Shown: positions 1 through 8,641, counted from the stretch's first letter. The stretch is 64,000 nt of DNA from DATFDN01 sp963830565 (GCA_963830565.1 CAWHMO010000010.1:496001-560000), one strand, 5' to 3'. Notes: generated by a model from the letters alone, not told the origin. Program-made: numbers and translations.

Positions 1-189
1 GTCGGCCGGCTGCACATGGGCGGTGCTGCCCTGCTCGCGGACGCGCGTGGCGACGTGCTCCAGCGGATCGCGGCGCCGACCGGTCAGCACCAAGGTCGCG
101 CCCTCTCCTGCCAGCGCCAGCGCGGCCGCCTCGCCAATGCCGCTGCCCGCGCCTGTCACCCATGCAACCTTGCCCGCCAGTTTCGGCAT
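1..189 (-). CDS. Short-chain dehydrogenase/reductase, N-terminal part (runs off left edge)
   Basis: This is the N-terminal 63 residues of a classical short-chain dehydrogenase/reductase; the rest lies beyond the window. The visible part is the first half of the Rossmann fold: beta-1 'KVAWVTG' followed by the glycine-rich cofactor loop TGAGSGIG at residues 12-19. The 'LVLTGRR' segment at the end of beta-2 has basic residues of the kind often seen in NADP(H)-preferring members. The catalytic Ser-Tyr-Lys lies outside, so the substrate cannot be guessed. The ATG at 189 was chosen because GGGAGA sits about 7 bases upstream. An ATG at 204 would add five residues but has no such site. Confidence 0.85.
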   Translation of the reverse strand, partial: MPKLAGKVAWVTGAGSGIGEAAALALAGEGATLVLTGRRRDPLEHVATRVREQGSTAHVQPAD

Positions 190-259
190 CCGACGATCTC
201 CCATGGTGTGCGTTTCGCGCATTGAACGGGATCGGGCGCGCTCGGGCAAGCTGGCGAGG

Positions 260-634
260 CTACTTGCCGCAGGGATAGCGGTCGGTCAGGAACTGGAACA
301 GCCCGCCGGCGGCAGCAAGGGAGGCGCGCGAGGAGTCGGCCCGCACCCAGCGCACGAACTGGCCCAGCGTCTCGGTGCGCGTGGGCATCGGGCTCGGGAA
401 GCAGAACGGCTTCTTCTCGCCCGCATCGTGCAGCATGACATCCACCGCTCCCTGGGCGAAGCCGTGGCAGTAGTTCACCCGCGCGTCGCCGATGCCCTGG
501 GCCGGATTGGCTGCGCAGAGTTCGGCCAGTTCCCCGGCAGTCCTGGCGTGAATGTTGGTGCCGCGCGCTGCGTGGGCGACGGGTGCAAGGGCCACGCCCG
601 CGAGGGCGGCGGCGAGGATAGCTGGAAGCCTCAT
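260..634 (-). CDS. Secreted Rap1a/Tai-like family protein
   Basis: A 124-residue exported protein with a clear signal peptide (MRLPAILAAALAGVALAPVAHA, cleavage after the AHA). The mature part has four cysteines in the pattern C(AANP)...C(HGFA)...C(FPSP)...YPCG. It also has a conserved-looking G-Y-C-H-G helix and ends in the 'FLTDRYPCGK' motif. This pattern matches the Rap1a/Tai immunity-protein domain family, small periplasmic helical proteins. Some members protect against type VI amidase effectors, but most members in alphaproteobacteria stand alone and have no known job. No effector gene is adjacent here, so an immunity role is not supported. Family call is from pattern memory. Confidence 0.7.
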   Translation of the reverse strand: MRLPAILAAALAGVALAPVAHAARGTNIHARTAGELAELCAANPAQGIGDARVNYCHGFAQGAVDVMLHDAGEKKPFCFPSPMPTRTETLGQFVRWVRADSSRASLAAAGGLFQFLTDRYPCGK

Positions 635-690
635 GCGTGCTGTCTCCTTGAGTGAGGGTTGGCCAGATAGCTGCGGCTGCTAACCTGACC

Positions 691-1395
691 CTATCCCATC
701 CTTGCCTGCCGCCATCGCGCCCATCCGGCGGCGCGCAGCACGCAGGCGGGGCAGGTGCCGCAGCCATAGCCCCAATCATGGCGGTGGGCGCGGTCGCCGA
801 GGTAGCAGCTGTGCGTTGCCTCGCGCACCAATTCGACCAGGGGGGCGCCGGCGAGCCGATGCACCAGTTCCCAGGTCGCCGCCTTGTCGCGCCACATCAG
901 CGGTGTCTCCAGCACGAAGCGGCGGGCCATCCCCAGGTTCAGCGTGAGCTGCATCGCCTTGATCGTGTCGTCGCGGCAGTCGGGGTAGCCCGAGTAGTCG
1001 GTCTCGCACATGCCGGCGACGATGCGCCGCAAGCCGCGCCGGTAGGCCACGGCGGCGGCATAGGTGAGGAACAGCAGGTTGCGGCCGGGCACGAAGGTAG
1101 TAGGCAGCCCGTCCTCGGTCATCGCGATCGCGGTCTCGCTGGTCAGCGCCGTCGCCCCGAGCGCCGCCATCGAGGCGGCGAGATCCACGATGTGATCCGG
1201 CCCCAGCCTGGCGCCCCAGTCGCCGACCGCCGCCAGCCCCGCGCGCACCGGGGCGCGGCAGGCCAGCTCCACGGCGTGGCGCTGGCCATAGGCGAAGCCG
1301 ATCGTCTCCACATGCGGATAGCGCGCCAGCGCCCAGGCGAGGCAGGTCGTGGAATCCTGTCCGCCGGAGAACAGGACCAGGGCATGGTCAGACAT
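691..1395 (-). CDS. queC: 7-cyano-7-deazaguanine synthase (QueC)
   Basis: Cytosolic enzyme that converts 7-carboxy-7-deazaguanine to preQ0 with ATP and ammonia, for queuosine tRNA modification. The 234-residue length is normal. The N-terminal PP-loop 'LFSGGQDSTTCLAW' binds ATP. A zinc site is formed by 'CETDYSGYPDC' and the C-terminal 'GYGCGTCPACVLR'. The ATG at 1395 is chosen because the protein then begins directly at 'MSDHALVLFSGG', as in the family; the upstream in-frame extension has no family resemblance. The other queuosine genes are not in this window. Confidence 0.95.
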   Translation of the reverse strand: MSDHALVLFSGGQDSTTCLAWALARYPHVETIGFAYGQRHAVELACRAPVRAGLAAVGDWGARLGPDHIVDLAASMAALGATALTSETAIAMTEDGLPTTFVPGRNLLFLTYAAAVAYRRGLRRIVAGMCETDYSGYPDCRDDTIKAMQLTLNLGMARRFVLETPLMWRDKAATWELVHRLAGAPLVELVREATHSCYLGDRAHRHDWGYGCGTCPACVLRAAGWARWRQARMG

Positions 1396-1465
1396 TGCGC
1401 AAAGCGAGCCGGAATACTCGAGAGGTGATTCCGCAGTCGGCCGAGTCTCACCGATGGTGCTGATG

Positions 1466-2044
1466 CTAGTTCCCGGGCAGCATCGGCTTGCCCTCGTGCG
1501 CAACCAGGAGGTCGTGCATGTCCATCGCGTGGTCCTCTTCGTCGCCGAGGATATCTTCCAGCATGACGCGGGTCGTCGGGTCGTTCTCGCCGAAGTAGCG
1601 GATCAGCTCGCGGTAATGCTCGACGACCACCCGCTCGGCGACCAGGTTGTCGGTAATCATTTGCACGAGGTTGCCGCCTTTGCCGTATTCGGTGGCGCTG
1701 CGGGTGGCAAGTCCTTCGGGATCGAGGTTCGGCGTCCCGCCGAGCTGGTCGATGCGTTCCGACGCCATCTTCATGTGCCGCCGTTCGTCGTCGGCGTGCT
1801 CGGCGAACTCAGCGGCGACGGCTTCGCTGCTGATTCCGGTCGCGGAGATAGAATTCATGGTGTAACGCAGCACGCATACGATTTCCGTCGCGACGACAGT
1901 CTGCAATAGCGCGATCGCCTTCTGCACGTCGCCGCCGTAATTCTGGGTGACCGGCCCTTGATCGAGATGTTCCTTCGCGCGTGCGCGCAGCGTCTGGACG
2001 TCGGTCAAGAAGGTGTTCTCGGCGCCTTGAGCGGTGTTTGCCAT
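1466..2044 (-). CDS. Ferritin-like four-helix protein (bacterioferritin/Dps-like)
   Basis: A 192-residue ferritin-like four-helix protein. The di-iron type ligands are visible: 'ATEIVCVLRY' in the first helix, 'HADDERRHMK' (ExxH) in the second, 'VAERVVVEHY' in the third and 'GDEEDHAMDM' (ExxH) in the fourth. Such proteins oxidise and store iron or consume peroxide in the cytosol; which one applies here cannot be told from sequence. The start at 2044 has AGGGGA just upstream ('caggggattgaccaat'). It is followed by queC in the same direction with 70 bases between, which may be chance. Confidence 0.85.
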   Translation of the reverse strand: MANTAQGAENTFLTDVQTLRARAKEHLDQGPVTQNYGGDVQKAIALLQTVVATEIVCVLRYTMNSISATGISSEAVAAEFAEHADDERRHMKMASERIDQLGGTPNLDPEGLATRSATEYGKGGNLVQMITDNLVAERVVVEHYRELIRYFGENDPTTRVMLEDILGDEEDHAMDMHDLLVAHEGKPMLPGN

Positions 2045-2371
2045 ATTGGTCAATCCCCTGGATGCACGTAGCTGGCCAGTCTCTTCGGGCTCAGCGAGAA
2101 AGGCCAGCGATCGACGACAATGATCGACGTCAGTTGATGTACGGCAGCGCCTGCCGCAGCAAGGCTGCACGGAAGGTGACCCTCAGTCGTCCACACTGAA
2201 GGCCAGCAACAGGCCATCCGGCCGGGGGGCGTTCGGTCCGGATTGCGTACGGCGTTCTCCCGGGCACTCGCAGCCTCATCTGCCGAACTTACACCGGGCA
2301 GTATGGGGTGACCCGAAACCGTGAAAGACGTTACCATCGGGTTGGTCGATGCAAAGTTCCGGGAGAATCCC
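2045..2371. other. Divergent intergenic region, no gene seen
   Basis: These 327 bases separate the ferritin-like gene (leftward) from the CoA transferase (rightward). They must hold both promoters. I see no convincing -35/-10 pair, no terminator and no small gene with a ribosome site. 'GATCGACG' occurs twice about 15 bases apart near 2108-2131, but no dyad is associated with it. Confidence 0.4.
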
Positions 2372-3755
2372 ATGCAGCCGGACCATGCTCTCGCAACCCT
2401 GTGGCGCGAAACCGGCCTGCCGGCAGGCGCCCTGAGCGATGTCAGCCTCTCCGGCCAGGACCCGGTGCTGCCCTCCTCCTTCGCCGTGGGCACGGCAGCG
2501 CAGGCGGCGATCGCCGCCGGGGCGCTGGCGGCGGCGGCGCTTGGCCGGCTGCGCGGGCTTCCTCGCCAAGGCGTGTCCGTGGACATGCGCCATGCCGCGA
2601 CCGAGTTCCACTCCGAAGGCTGGCTACAGGTGAATGGCGCACCGCCTCCCGAGCTGTGGGACCGGATCGCCGGCACCTATCCATGCGGCGACGGGCGCTT
2701 CGTGCGGCTGCACACCAACTTCCCGCAACATCGCGACGGTATCCTGCGCCTGCTCGGCTGCGCGCACGAGCGCCAGGCGGTGCGGGCAGCGTTGCAAGCT
2801 TGGGAGGCGTTCGCCTTCGAGGACGCGGCCGCCGAGGCCGGGCTGTGCGTCGCCGCGATGCGCCGCTTCGAGGAGTGGGACGCGCATTCGCAGGGCCGCG
2901 CGGTGCAGGCCGAACCGTTGATCGGCTTCGAGCGGATCGGCAACGCGGCGCCGCGCGGGTTGCCGCCGGCCAATCGGCCGCTCTCGGGCGTACGGGTGCT
3001 CGATCTCACGCGCGTCATCGCCGGGCCGGTCTGCGGGCGCACCCTGGCCGCGCACGGTGCCGACGTGCTGCTCATCACCGCCCCGCACCTCTACAACATC
3101 CCACCGCTGATGATTGACACCGGGCGCGGCAAGCTCTCGGCGCAGCTCGACCTGCGCGAGACGGGCGCGCGAGAGACTGCGCGGCCTGCTGGCCGAGGCC
3201 GACGTGATGGTGCAGGGCTACCGCCCCGGTGCGATTGCCGGCCGCGGCTTCGGGCCGGCGGAGACCGCCGCCATCCGGCCGGGGATCGTGTATGTCTCGC
3301 TCTGCGCCTACGGCTATTCCGGCCCGTGGCGGGATCGGCGCGGCTTCGACAGCCTGGTGCAGACGGCGAGCGGCTTCAACGCCGCCGAGGCCGAGGCGGC
3401 CGGTCAGCCCGGCCCTAAGCCGCTGCCGGTGCAGGCGATGGACCACGCCTCCGGCCACCTGCTGGCACTCGGCGCGATGGCCGGCCTGTATCGCCAGGCA
3501 ACGGAAGGCGGCAGTTGGCATGTCCGCGTGTCCCTGGCCCGGACCGGCCATTGGGTACGCGGCCTCGGCCGCGTGCGCGACGGCTTGGCGCGCGCGGCAC
3601 CCACCAGAGCCGACATCGCCGAGTTCCTGGAGGAGAGCGACTCGGGCTTCGGCCGCCTGTCCTGCGTGCGTCATGCGGCCATGCTGTCCGCGACCCCCGC
3701 ACGCTGGGACCGTCCGAGCGTAGAGCCGGGCACACATGAGCCGCGCTGGCCGTAG
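2372..3755 (+). CDS. CaiB/BaiF-type (class III) CoA transferase, frameshifted
   Basis: Moves CoA between carboxylic acids in the cytosol; the substrate cannot be predicted. The first part reads from ATG 2372 (CGGGAGA upstream) and carries 'GVRVLDLTRVIAGPVCGR', the family's CoA-binding N-terminal motif of the second half. Near 3173-3176 the frame moves by one base: removing one base of 'gagaga' joins '...LDLRETGARE' to 'LRGLLAEADVMVQGYRPG'. The second part holds the putative catalytic Asp in 'AMDHASGH' and the 'TEGGSWHVRVSLA' segment. Its C-terminus 'LSATPARWDRPSVEPGTH' is typical of the long (~460 aa) subgroup. With the shift repaired the protein is complete, so either a recent mutation or a sequence error explains it. 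Confidence 0.85.
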
Positions 3756-3756
3756 C

Positions 3757-4569
3757 TCAGCGTCGGGCAAACATTGGCACGCGCGGCAGGAAGGCCGGCA
3801 TCACCGGCATGGCGCGGTAAGATGCGAGGCTGCGCCCTGGCAGTACAACTCCGCCGGCCGTTGCCGCGACCGGCGTGAAGCGCGCGCCCGCCCCCATCGG
3901 GCGACCGAAGCCGTGCAGACCTGCCGACGTGCCGAACGGGCTGCCGCCCAGGCTTGCCGCCCAGGCGCGGGCTATCGGGGTCGGCAGCGACGACGACGGC
4001 GACGGCGACGCAGTGGCAAGCCGCTGCTCCTCCGGCAAAGCGGCAAGCACCTTGCGCTCGTACTCCGCGCCGATCGACGGCGTGGCGGAGTGATACATTG
4101 CGGCCGCCTTCGCCCAATCGCCGGTCTGTTCGTGCAGGTCGCGCAGGAAGCGGACAGCGTAGGCGACGTTGGTCGCGGGATCGAACGCTGCCTCCAGGCT
4201 CGGGAACGCCTCCGGGTGCTGTTGCAGGTTCACCTGCATGCACCCGACATCGATCGAGCGGATGCCTCGCGCCTGAGCCTGCCGTACTGCCGCGGTCGCG
4301 GCTCCCTTGCTGTCGTAGAACGACCCGGCCCCCTCCACATCGGCGGTCCAGGGCCAGGGCTCGACCACGCCGCTGTCGGGGTCGCGCCGGCCGCTCTCGA
4401 CACGCGCGATGGCGCCGAGCAGGCCAGGGGGAAGCCCATTGCTCCGCTCCGCCGCCGCGATCGCCTGGCGGCACGACGGAACGATGCCCAGCGTCGCCGT
4501 CATTGCCGCTCCGGCCGGGCGGGCGAGAAGGCAAAGGGTCAGGGCAGCGAAGACTCCCGGGCTGCGCAT
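3757..4569 (-). CDS. Periplasmic lytic transglycosylase (SLT fold)
   Basis: A 270-residue exported muramidase-like enzyme that would cleave peptidoglycan glycan strands with 1,6-anhydro-MurNAc formation. A signal peptide ends near 'LLARPAGA'. The SLT domain covers about residues 30-180. Its catalytic Glu is in 'LLGAIARVESGRRDP', followed by 'DVGCMQVNLQQHP' (the GxMQ motif) and 'FDPATNVAYAVRFLRDLHEQTGDWAKAAAMYHS' spread over the C-lobe. The last ~85 residues are low-complexity Ser/Pro/Ala/Gly and unlike the catalytic domain. It converges with the CoA transferase, whose stop is one base away. Confidence 0.9.
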   Translation of the reverse strand: MRSPGVFAALTLCLLARPAGAAMTATLGIVPSCRQAIAAAERSNGLPPGLLGAIARVESGRRDPDSGVVEPWPWTADVEGAGSFYDSKGAATAAVRQAQARGIRSIDVGCMQVNLQQHPEAFPSLEAAFDPATNVAYAVRFLRDLHEQTGDWAKAAAMYHSATPSIGAEYERKVLAALPEEQRLATASPSPSSSLPTPIARAWAASLGGSPFGTSAGLHGFGRPMGAGARFTPVAATAGGVVLPGRSLASYRAMPVMPAFLPRVPMFARR

Positions 4570-4631
4570 AGGCGCAGGTCTAGGGCCTGTCCCCTAAGAT
4601 ACCGTTAGCGGCCAAGGCTCCCCCCGGCGCA

Positions 4632-4682
4632 TTGCTGCATCGCAAAAAATCGCTTGCGAACCCCGCGATCCGACCCTACGTT
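4632..4682 (+). promoter_or_regulatory. Promoter of the 4.69-kb sRNA, with upstream TTGC-N6-GCAA dyad
   Basis: TTGCGA (4654-4659) and TACGTT (4677-4682) form a good alphaproteobacterial sigma-70 type promoter with exactly 17 bases between. The predicted start is 4688-4690. Eight bases upstream of the -35 lies TTGCTGCATCGCAA (4632-4645), a TTGC-N6-GCAA dyad. A related string, CGCAGCAATGCG, spans the start site at 4689-4700. TGC-rich dyads of this kind resemble binding sites of PhaR-type regulators of polyhydroxybutyrate metabolism. That resemblance is from memory and untested. Confidence 0.65.
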
Positions 4683-4688
4683 GTGCGT

Positions 4689-4773
4689 CGCAGCAATGCG
4701 GTTCGCCGCACTGTCTGCTTCTTGGACGTTTCCTCCCTAAACTTGGCGGTGCCGAAAGGCACCGCCATTTTTT
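4689..4773 (+). ncRNA. Small regulatory RNA, alpha-r8/MmgR ('suhB' RNA) type
   Basis: A ~85-nt free-standing transcript is predicted from a strong promoter (-10 at 4677-4682) to a strong terminator. The 5' part folds into a hairpin: TGCGG/CCGCA closing a UUCG tetraloop (4697-4710), extended by GCAG/CTGC (4690-4693 with 4715-4718). A single-stranded stretch follows with TTGGACGTTTCCTCCCTAAA (4723-4742 region), then the terminator. The UUUCCUCCCU core between a 5' hairpin and a Rho-independent terminator is the hallmark I recall for the alphaproteobacterial alpha-r8/MmgR family, filed in Rfam as suhB. A CU-rich core of this kind would pair with Shine-Dalgarno regions of target mRNAs. No ORF fits inside. 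Confidence 0.72.
4745..4773 (+). terminator. Rho-independent terminator of the sRNA
   Basis: Perfect 9-bp stem GGCGGTGCC/GGCACCGCC (4745-4753 with 4758-4766) closed by a GAAA tetraloop and followed by A and six T (4768-4773). This is the best intrinsic terminator in the window. Confidence 0.93.
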
Positions 4774-4935
4774 CGCGCGTGTCCATCTTGGCCAACTCGC
4801 GGCAGAGGAAGCCACGTGCCAGCCGTGAGCATGGATGATATCCGACGCGCTGTTACCGCTAGGCGCGCGGGTCGAACCGGGAAAGCGCTGGCGCTGTCGG
4901 AGAATGAGAGGGAGGCGTTGTTGGCACTGATCGTG

Positions 4936-5019
4936 GTGACATTGACCATTAACGTCGATGTCACGGTGGGCAGGCTTGCGCGGAGGGGTCAGATGACCCT
5001 AATCTCTAATATCAGATGA
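4936..5019 (+). promoter_or_regulatory. Operator-like palindromes upstream of the Xre/RES module
   Basis: Three symmetric or repeated sites lie within 100 bases upstream of the antitoxin start. (1) GTGACATTGAC (4936-4946) and GTCGATGTCAC (4954-4964) form an inverted repeat matching at 10 of 11 positions around a 7-base spacer. (2) GGGTCA-GA-TGACCC (4986-4999) is a perfect dyad. (3) TCAGATGA occurs at 4989-4996 and again at 5012-5019. Antitoxins of this class have a DNA-binding domain and repress their own operon, so these are candidate operators. Which one is bound is inference. Confidence 0.55.
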
Positions 5020-5032
5020 TCCGAGGCGGCCC

Positions 5033-5473
5033 ATGTATCCCGTCACCGTCGCCAAGGTCGCCGCCGCGCTCGGCGGAGCACGAACCTTGGGTGCCCTCCC
5101 CAGCACCGTGGGCGAACTCGCCGAGGTGGTCGCGCATGGCCTGCCGCGCGGCGTCGTGCGGGAGATCGCGGCCAACGCCGCCCCTCGGGGAAAGGAGGCA
5201 CGGCAGCTTGTCGCCGACCTTGTCGTATCCTCGGCCACCCTCAAGCGCAGCGAGCGGCTGTCGCCGAGCGCCAGCGAACGCGCCGAGCGTCTGGCCCGGA
5301 TCGTGGCGCTTGCGCAGCAGGCGCTAGGCGATGCCGACGAGGCTCGGATCTGGCTCAACCAGCCGCATCCCTTGCTGGGTGGCCGGCCGCCGATCCATGT
5401 CGCGGCAACCGATCTCGGCGCAAGGCAGGTCGAGCGCATCCTGGTCAACATCGAGTACAGCCTGCCGATCTGA
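5033..5473 (+). CDS. Xre/MbcA/ParS-type antitoxin of a RES toxin
   Basis: A 146-residue antitoxin of the type II module that controls RES NAD-degrading toxins. The N-terminal half is helical and should bind DNA. The C-terminal part is the toxin-binding domain, 'EARIWLNQPHPLLGGRPPIHVAATDLGARQVERILVNIEYSLPI' in pieces: the A-x2-WL, P-x2-LLGG-x-PP and IEY-x-LP marks are all present. The toxin GTG begins one base after its stop codon, the usual tight coupling. The start at 5033 follows 'CCGAGGCGGCCC', a weak ribosome site. Autorepression through the palindromes upstream is likely. Confidence 0.85.
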   Translation: MYPVTVAKVAAALGGARTLGALPSTVGELAEVVAHGLPRGVVREIAANAAPRGKEARQLVADLVVSSATLKRSERLSPSASERAERLARIVALAQQALGDADEARIWLNQPHPLLGGRPPIHVAATDLGARQVERILVNIEYSLPI

Positions 5474-5474
5474 C

Positions 5475-5931
5475 GTGCGGGTCTATCGGCTGGGTACGCG
5501 GCGTCATCCGGTATGGGACGGCGCGGGCGCTGGGCGGTTTGGTGGTCGGTGGAATCCGCCGGGCGTGCCGGTGGTCTATGCGGCCGGCTCGCTATCACTT
5601 GCGATGCTGGAGCGGCTTGTGCAGCGTCGCGACCTGGGCGGGACGCTGCTGATTGAGGCGACTGTTCCGGACGAAATGGCCGTCAGAGGATCTGATGGGC
5701 GACCCGCCGCCGAACTGGCGGGCGCTCGACAGCCCGGAGGCAGCGCTGGCCGGCGGCGCATGGGCGGCCTCGAAAAGGACGGCGCTGCTGCGGGTTCCCT
5801 CCGCGCTGGTGCCGCGCGAGGCCAATTACGTCATAAATCCGCTTCATCCAGACGCGGCCCGGATCACGGTCGGCGCACCCGAGCCGCTGGAGTGGGATGC
5901 GCGCCTGTTCGGCGTTTCGCATCCGTACTGA
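5475..5931 (+). CDS. RES-domain toxin (NAD+ degrading), frameshifted
   Basis: Toxin partner of the preceding antitoxin; characterised RES toxins deplete NAD+ by phosphorolysis or glycohydrolysis. It starts at GTG 5475 with 'VRVYRLGTRRHPVWDGAGAGR'. The three family-naming residues are visible: Arg in 'FGGRWN', Glu in 'LAMLERL', Ser in 'LLRVPSALVP'. 'YVINPLHPDAARI' near the C-terminus is also typical. Near 5685 one extra base ('gtc a gag') breaks the frame; removing it joins 'PDEMAV' to 'EDLMGDPPPNWRAL' and gives about 151 residues, the normal length. As written the toxin is dead. This could be real inactivation of a poison or one of the window's many single-base shifts. Confidence 0.85.
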
Positions 5932-5997
5932 CAGCCTGAAGCTTGCAGGCGCCCAATGCAGGACGCAAATTGCCGGCCATCAAGCCCAGGGCCGTGA

Positions 5998-7807
5998 ATG
6001 AGCGCGATCGAGCCGATCCCCTACCCCGACGCCAAGCTCCGCCGCATCCTCGCCGGCGTGCGGGTGATCGCATTGGTAGGCGCGTCATCGAACTGGAACC
6101 GACCGAGCTACTTCGTCATGAAGTACCTGCAGGGCAAGGGATATCGGGTGATCCCGGTCAACCCGACGCTTGCCGGGCGGGAGCTGCTGGGCGAGCGCGT
6201 GTACGCGTCGCTGCGCGACATCCCCGAGCGCGTCGACATGGTGGACATCTTCCGCGCCCCCGACCAGGTTGACCCCATCGTGGACGATGCCATCGACATC
6301 GGCGCGCGAATCGTCTGGATGCAGCTCGGCGTGCGCAACGACGCGGCCGGCGCGCGGGCCGAGGCGGCCGGGCTGGACGTGGTAATGAATCGGTGCCCGA
6401 AGATCGAGTTCGGTCGGCTCGGCGGGGAGCTCTCCTGGAGCGGCGTCAACTCCGGCATTATCCGCAACCGCGCGGCCGAGGCGCCTACCGCAATTGCCCG
6501 GCGCCGGGCCGAGGAGCCGTCGGAGCACAATATCACCTACGGCTTCGAGACCCGCGCGATCCACGCCGGCGCCGCGCCCGATCCCACCACGGGCGCGCGC
6601 ACCACGCCGATCTTCCAGACCGCGTCCTACGCATTCCAGGACGTCGATCACGCCGCGTCGCTGTTCAACCTGCACACGTTCGGCCACATCTACGGGCGCC
6701 TCTCCAATCCCACAGTTGCCGTGCTGGAGGAGCGGGTGGCGAACCTGGAGGGAGGGCGTGCCGCGCTGGCCGCGGCGTCCGGCCACGCCGCGCAGTTTCT
6801 GGTCTTTGCCACGATGCTGGAGCCGGGCGACGAATTCCTGGCCTCGCGCAACCTGTATGGCGGCTCGCTCACGCAATTCGGCCTCTCGTTCCGCAAGCTC
6901 GGCTGGACCTGCCATTTCGTCGATCCCAGCAATCCGGAGAATTTCCGCGCCGCCATGACGCCTCGCTGCAAGGCGATCTTTGTAGAAAGCCTGGCCAATC
7001 CGGGCGGCATCGTGGTCGATATCGAGGCGGTGGCGCGCGTGGCGCACGAGGCCGGAGTGCCGCTGATCGTGGATAACACGATGGCCACACCGTATCTCTG
7101 CCGGCCGATCGAGTGGGGCGCGGACATCGTCACGCACTCCACCACCAAGTTCCTCGACGGGCACGGCAACGCGCTCGGCGGGATGGTCGTCGAGTTCAGG
7201 CCGCTTCGACTGGTCACAGGACAATCGCTTCCCGTCGCTGACCGAGCCCGAGCCCGCCTATCACGGGCTGCGCTTCTACGAGAACTTCGGTGATTTCGCA
7301 TTCACCACCAAGGCACGCGCGGTGGCGCTGCGCGATTTCGGCCCTACTATGGCGCCGATGAACGCTTTCCTGACGCTCACTGGGATCGAGACGCTGCATG
7401 TCCGCATGGAGCGCCACGTCGCCAACGCGCAGTGCGTGGCGGAGTTCCTTTCCGAACACCCGCGCGTAGCATGGGTATCGTACGCTGGTCTTCCATCCAG
7501 CCCGCATCATGCGCTCGCTCGCAAATACCTGCCGCGCGGCGCCGGCTCGGTGTTCACGTTCGGCGTTCGCGGCGGGTTCGAAGCGGGCGTGCGGCTGGTC
7601 GAGAGCGTGCGGCTGTTCTCGCACCTCGCCAATATCGGCGATACGCGCAGCCTGATCCTGCACCCGGCCTCCACCACGCACCGCCAGCTCACCGATGAAC
7701 AGCGCGAAGCGGCGGGCGCCGGACCGGATGTGATCCGCCTGTCGGTCGGGCTGGAGAGCGCCGAGGACATTATGCGCGACCTCGACCAGGCGCTTGCGAG
7801 GGGCTGA
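5998..7807 (+). CDS. CoA-binding domain fused to O-acetylhomoserine sulfhydrylase (MetY-type), frameshifted
   Basis: Residues ~1-150 are a YccU-type CoA-binding Rossmann domain ('VIALVGASSNWNRPSYFVMKYL', 'GYRVIPVNP', 'WMQLGVRNDAA', 'VVMNRCPKIEF'). After a ~35-residue Arg/Ala-rich linker comes a complete Cys/Met-metabolism PLP enzyme starting 'TYGFETRAIHAG'. It has the PLP lysine motif 'THSTTKFLDGHG' and 'NTMATPYLCRPIEWGAD'. This enzyme makes homocysteine from O-acetylhomoserine and sulfide. The fusion is unbroken: I find no stop and no start codon between the halves. Near 7195 one extra T ('gag t tca') shifts the frame; removing it restores 'MVVESGRFDWSQDNRFPSLTE' (given in two overlapping reads) and continues to the stop at 7807. 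Separate neighbouring genes are the arrangement I expected. Confidence 0.85.
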
Positions 7808-7880
7808 GGCGTTGCGGCGCTCGGCGGCCGACCTGGTCGAGTTTCGGCGAGAGCTCGCCCGACAGCTTCAATCCGGGTCC

Positions 7881-8641
7881 TAGTGGGCCACTTGCCTCGA
7901 AAGGTGCCATACTGGCGCCCTGCTGAATGGCGAGGTGGCCGATGTCGCGGCGTCAGGCAGGTCCACCACGCGCGTTGAGTGCTGAGGAGCGGACGGCGTT
8001 GTTGCGGCTGAGCCGATCACGCCGGGCGCCTGCGGCGCAGTTGGCCCGTGCACGGCGTTGCTGGCGGTCGCCGAAGGGCAAAGCTACACGGCGGCCGCGC
8101 AGCTTGCGGGCCGCCACACCGGCGATACCGTTGCGCGCTGGGTGGCGCGGTTCAACGGCGAAGGGCTGGCGGCGGTGGTGGCGCACCATGGTGGGGGCCA
8201 TCCGCTCCGCTACGGCGAGATCGAGCGGCGGCGGATCCTGGCCGAGGTTGCCCGCTCTCCGGACCGGGCGCGGGATGGCACGGCGACATGGTGTCCGCGG
8301 CGGCACGTGCAAGCTCCTGACCCTGTTCCAGCCCGCGACCGGTCAGGTGCACGTGCAACCGGCGACCCGTTGCACGAACCCGATCCTGCATGGCTGGCTC
8401 AAGCAGACGCTGGCACTGCTCCTGACAGCCCTGCCGAGATCGGCACTTGGTTCGAGCAGACCGCGTGCCTGGACCAACAGCCCACGCCCTTCACATGGAA
8501 CGGCAAGCGTCGGCATCGTCGACGTCGTCACCGCGGCGACGGACACCCACTCGGCGGCTCCGCCGCCTGTCGCCAGCCTCCGCTATGCCGTCGTCAAAGA
8601 CATCCCCAGGAATGGCACCTTCCGAGGCAAGTGGCCCACTA
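7881..8641 (+). mobile_element. IS630-family element, internally deleted, both ends intact (copy 1)
   Basis: A 757-bp element lies between TA dinucleotides at 7881-7882 and 8640-8641, the IS630 target duplication. Its ends are ~33-bp inverted repeats, GTGGGCCACTTGCCTCGAAA at left and the near-complement at right ending in TTGCCTCGG... read inward. Transposase pieces are readable: HTH region 'GQSYTAAAQLAGRHTGDTV', 'GTCKLLTLFQPATGQVHV', and the C-terminal 'NQQ/DQQPTPFTWNGKRR'. Three lesions disable it: a frameshift near 8055, a deletion between 'ARDGTATW' and 'RGGTCK' (~8283), and another near 8430 that removes the DDE block. It can only move if a transposase acts in trans. Confidence 0.88.

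Noticed and set aside
4816..5019. A 67-residue ORF between the sRNA and the antitoxin
   Set aside because: No ribosome site or family resemblance, and it runs through all the operator-like palindromes of the toxin-antitoxin operon, which better explain the sequence.
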